A DNA stretch of 8,134 bases from Clostridia bacterium. GTDB taxonomy: Bacteria > Bacillota_A > Clostridia > Oscillospirales > CAG-382. The DNA is taken from NCBI GenBank assembly GCA_017614095.1, contig JAGACN010000037.1:1-8134 (forward strand). Reading direction: 5' to 3'. Each line of letters opens with the position of its first letter. Positions within the stretch are counted from its first letter, which is position 1. Shown here in pieces: positions 6,210-8,134 of the stretch. Made by a program: the position numbers and the translations under genes. The notes beneath the pieces were generated by a model, which was given only the letters and a program-made list of their open reading frames with translations, had not been told where the DNA came from and searched no databases.

Positions 6210-8134
6210 ATGAGAAGATGCGCTTTTTTACTCGCGTTGCTGCTTCTGTTGATGGCTTTGCTGGTCTCCTGCGGCGAAACGTCGGGCACGGAGTCGAGCA
6301 CCGGCGAACCGGTGTCGGAAGCCGCGGAGAGTTCGGATCAAACGGAGACTTCGTCGCATACAAGCGAAGGAAACGGCGGTACGGATGAAAGCAAGGATCA
6401 ACTCGTGCCAATCGCGGACCGCGTTCAATACAAGACCCCGGTCAGCATCGGGTGTTCCTATACGGTCAATGTCGCATCAGATGAAAAATATGCCGATTCC
6501 TACAACAGCGAACTGACCGACGGCGTTTTCGGAGAATGCGAAAGCTATTCAGACGGCCGCACGGTCGGATTTGCCATCGGTGACGCCGCCGCGCTGACGC
6601 TGGTCATCGATCTTGGAAAAGAGTACACAAACCTGTACGAATTTTCCGTCAGTTATCTGCATACGACCGAGGCCGGGATCGCTCCGCCTTCTACCGTCCG
6701 GGTCCAGTCATCGTCGGATGGAGAAAAATGGAACACCATTGGTCTGGGAAAGCGGCCGGTTTCCGCAGATGCAAACACGATGCAGTTGAGCACCGTTACC
6801 GCCAAGGATTTCGTGACGGCGCGGTATATCCGTTTCGTGGTCGCAAAAACGTCTTACTGGATGTTCTTTGACGAATTCCTGGTTTTTGCCGATGAAGAAG
6901 GCAACCGGCTGGAAAAAGAGTATCTGGAAAAAGTGAAAGCGTCTTACGGGACGGAGACCCGTACGACCGCGGAACGGGCGGCGGCAATCGCGTCGCTGAA
7001 GGGCGATGCCGTGGACCGCACAAAATACCGAAACGAATTGAATCTCGATTGCACCTATACGCTCAGCGAGAAGCCGGATTCCTCGTTCCCCGACAAGGGC
7101 GGGATGCTTTCGGACGGCCACATCGGCAAGGTGCTGGAGAGCGAAACGTGGGTGGGGTTCGACGGCTCCAAGACCGTGGACGTCACAATGGATCTGAAGA
7201 GCGTGCGGACCGATCTGGCTGACTTCGCCGTCTACGCCTATTCCAATCAAAGTTCTGCTTTGTATCCGGCATATATCAAGGTATCGGTCGGCGACAGCCA
7301 GGACGCCTTTACGGAAATCGGCCGGATCTACGGACCGACGGATACCGCTCAAACAGCATTCACCTATGAACTTGCGCTGGAGAACGCCGTCAAGGGGCGG
7401 TTTGTCCGCTTCACGGTCTGCGGAAGCGGGAGCGCGCTGATGCTGTTTGAAGAATTCGGTATTTACGGATACGGCGAAAAGGCGGACCTTCCGTATATCT
7501 ATCCCGCCGTCACTCTCCAGAAAGAAAAAGACAAATACTGGAACGCCAAAGGCGATGACGCCACGAAGATCCAGAACCTGATCCTCGGACGGCCGGTGCA
7601 GATCATCGGCGGGTTTGCCTCCTCGTCCGACGCGCTGACCACGAACACGCCGATGACCTCCAGACTTCTGACGGACGGGAAAATGGCGTACGGGGTGGAT
7701 ATTCACGAAGGAGACTTTTTCAAGTTCCATTCCGGCGGAGAGCGGAACCTCATCTTCGACCTGACCGCTCTTTCGAGCATTGTGGAAGTCCGCGCCAGCG
7801 TGTTGAGCTATACGGACTGGGCCGTATACCGTCCTCAGCCGATTACCGTCTATCTCTCAGACGATACAGAGAACTGGTACGAGGTCGGGATCCTGTCCTT
7901 TGCGGCGGACGCCAAGGACAAAGCGACAAACTGGGGTTCCTTGAAACTGGAACAACCCGCGGTTGCCCGCTACGTCTGCATCTCTTTTGATGCGGGCACA
8001 TGGTCGGCATCGGACGAGATGGAAGTGCTTGGCTCCAAAACGGTGGCGAAAAACGCCAAACGCCTGGCCCAGCTGGACCTCCCGTGCAAAACGATGGTTT
8101 CGGACAGAAACGACTGGAAATACACCGGGCCGAG
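6210..8134 (+). CDS. Secreted lipoprotein with three discoidin-like (F5/8 type C) domains, C-terminus cut by window edge
   Basis: The frame is open from 6210 to the right edge (641 codons, no stop). The N-terminus is a lipoprotein signal: MRR, a Leu-rich core, then lipobox LVSC with Cys21 as the lipidated residue, so the protein should sit on the outer face of the membrane. Residues 22-68 form a Ser/Thr/Glu/Gly-rich linker. Three beta-rich galactose-binding-like modules follow, at about 71-230, 270-424 and 454-610. They share a pattern: LTDG or LSDG (102, 300, 487), a hydrophobic-DL strand (VIDLG, VTMDL, LIFDL), a strand ending in a W- or F-containing turn (SSSDGEKWNTIG, GDSQDAFTEIG, SDDTENWYEVG), and a late strand such as ARYIRFVV, GRFVRFTV or ARYVCISF. 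Such modules usually bind carbohydrates or cell-surface polymers. AGAGG at 6197-6201 supports the start. The gene begins 31 nt after the ATPase with no terminator between. Any catalytic part would lie beyond the window, so no enzyme function is assigned. Confidence 0.88.
   Translation, partial: MRRCAFLLALLLLLMALLVSCGETSGTESSTGEPVSEAAESSDQTETSSHTSEGNGGTDESKDQLVPIADRVQYKTPVSIGCSYTVNVASDEKYADSYNSELTDGVFGECESYSDGRTVGFAIGDAAALTLVIDLGKEYTNLYEFSVSYLHTTEAGIAPPSTVRVQSSSDGEKWNTIGLGKRPVSADANTMQLSTVTAKDFVTARYIRFVVAKTSYWMFFDEFLVFADEEGNRLEKEYLEKVKASYGTETRTTAERAAAIASLKGDAVDRTKYRNELNLDCTYTLSEKPDSSFPDKGGMLSDGHIGKVLESETWVGFDGSKTVDVTMDLKSVRTDLADFAVYAYSNQSSALYPAYIKVSVGDSQDAFTEIGRIYGPTDTAQTAFTYELALENAVKGRFVRFTVCGSGSALMLFEEFGIYGYGEKADLPYIYPAVTLQKEKDKYWNAKGDDATKIQNLILGRPVQIIGGFASSSDALTTNTPMTSRLLTDGKMAYGVDIHEGDFFKFHSGGERNLIFDLTALSSIVEVRASVLSYTDWAVYRPQPITVYLSDDTENWYEVGILSFAADAKDKATNWGSLKLEQPAVARYVCISFDAGTWSASDEMEVLGSKTVAKNAKRLAQLDLPCKTMVSDRNDWKYTGP

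Noticed and set aside
6708..7730. A 340-codon minus-strand frame inside the lipoprotein gene
   Set aside because: The plus-strand frame has a lipoprotein signal, a ribosome site and three recognisable modules; the antisense translation shows none of these.

Overview
The window looks like a piece of a GC-rich Firmicute chromosome, most likely a gut-type Clostridia. This is an inference from the strong Shine-Dalgarno sites, a consensus SigA-type promoter, tight gene packing, a YfhO-family membrane protein, a clostridial-style Zn/Cd ATPase with a detached metal-binding domain, and a Gram-positive-style lipoprotein with discoidin-like repeats. No rRNA, tRNA, CRISPR array, transposase or phage gene is visible, and nothing marks the segment as recently transferred.

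Layout: (1) On the minus strand, from 1034 off the left edge, lies the N-terminal 344 residues of an ADP-ribosylglycohydrolase-family protein. (2) A 238-bp divergent intergenic region (1035-1272) holds a probable promoter for each direction; the rightward one is a perfect TTGACA / 17 bp / TATAAT. (3) A rightward block of four closely spaced genes follows: a 930-residue YfhO-family polytopic membrane protein (1273-4065), a 72-residue heavy-metal-associated (HMA) protein (4049-4267, overlapping its neighbour by 17 nt), a 635-residue P1B-2 type Zn/Cd/Pb-exporting ATPase (4271-6178), and a secreted lipoprotein with at least three galactose-binding-like (discoidin/F5-8C-type) domains (6210 to beyond the right edge).

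How they may work together: the HMA protein and the ATPase form a clear functional pair, since the metal-binding domain usually fused to such ATPases is a separate upstream gene here. The YfhO-like protein (GT-C type glycosyltransferase family, acting on cell-surface polymers in the characterised Bacillus case) and the discoidin-type lipoprotein both act at the envelope. Spacing (17-nt overlap, 3-nt gap, 31-nt gap), the absence of a visible terminator and the single strong promoter suggest one transcript. A shared physiological role for the envelope genes and the metal pump is only a hypothesis. I did not find a clearly new multi-gene system. The parts that most deserve a second look are the operon combination, the acidic tail of the YfhO-like protein, and the repeat-bearing lipoprotein whose C-terminal portion lies outside the window.
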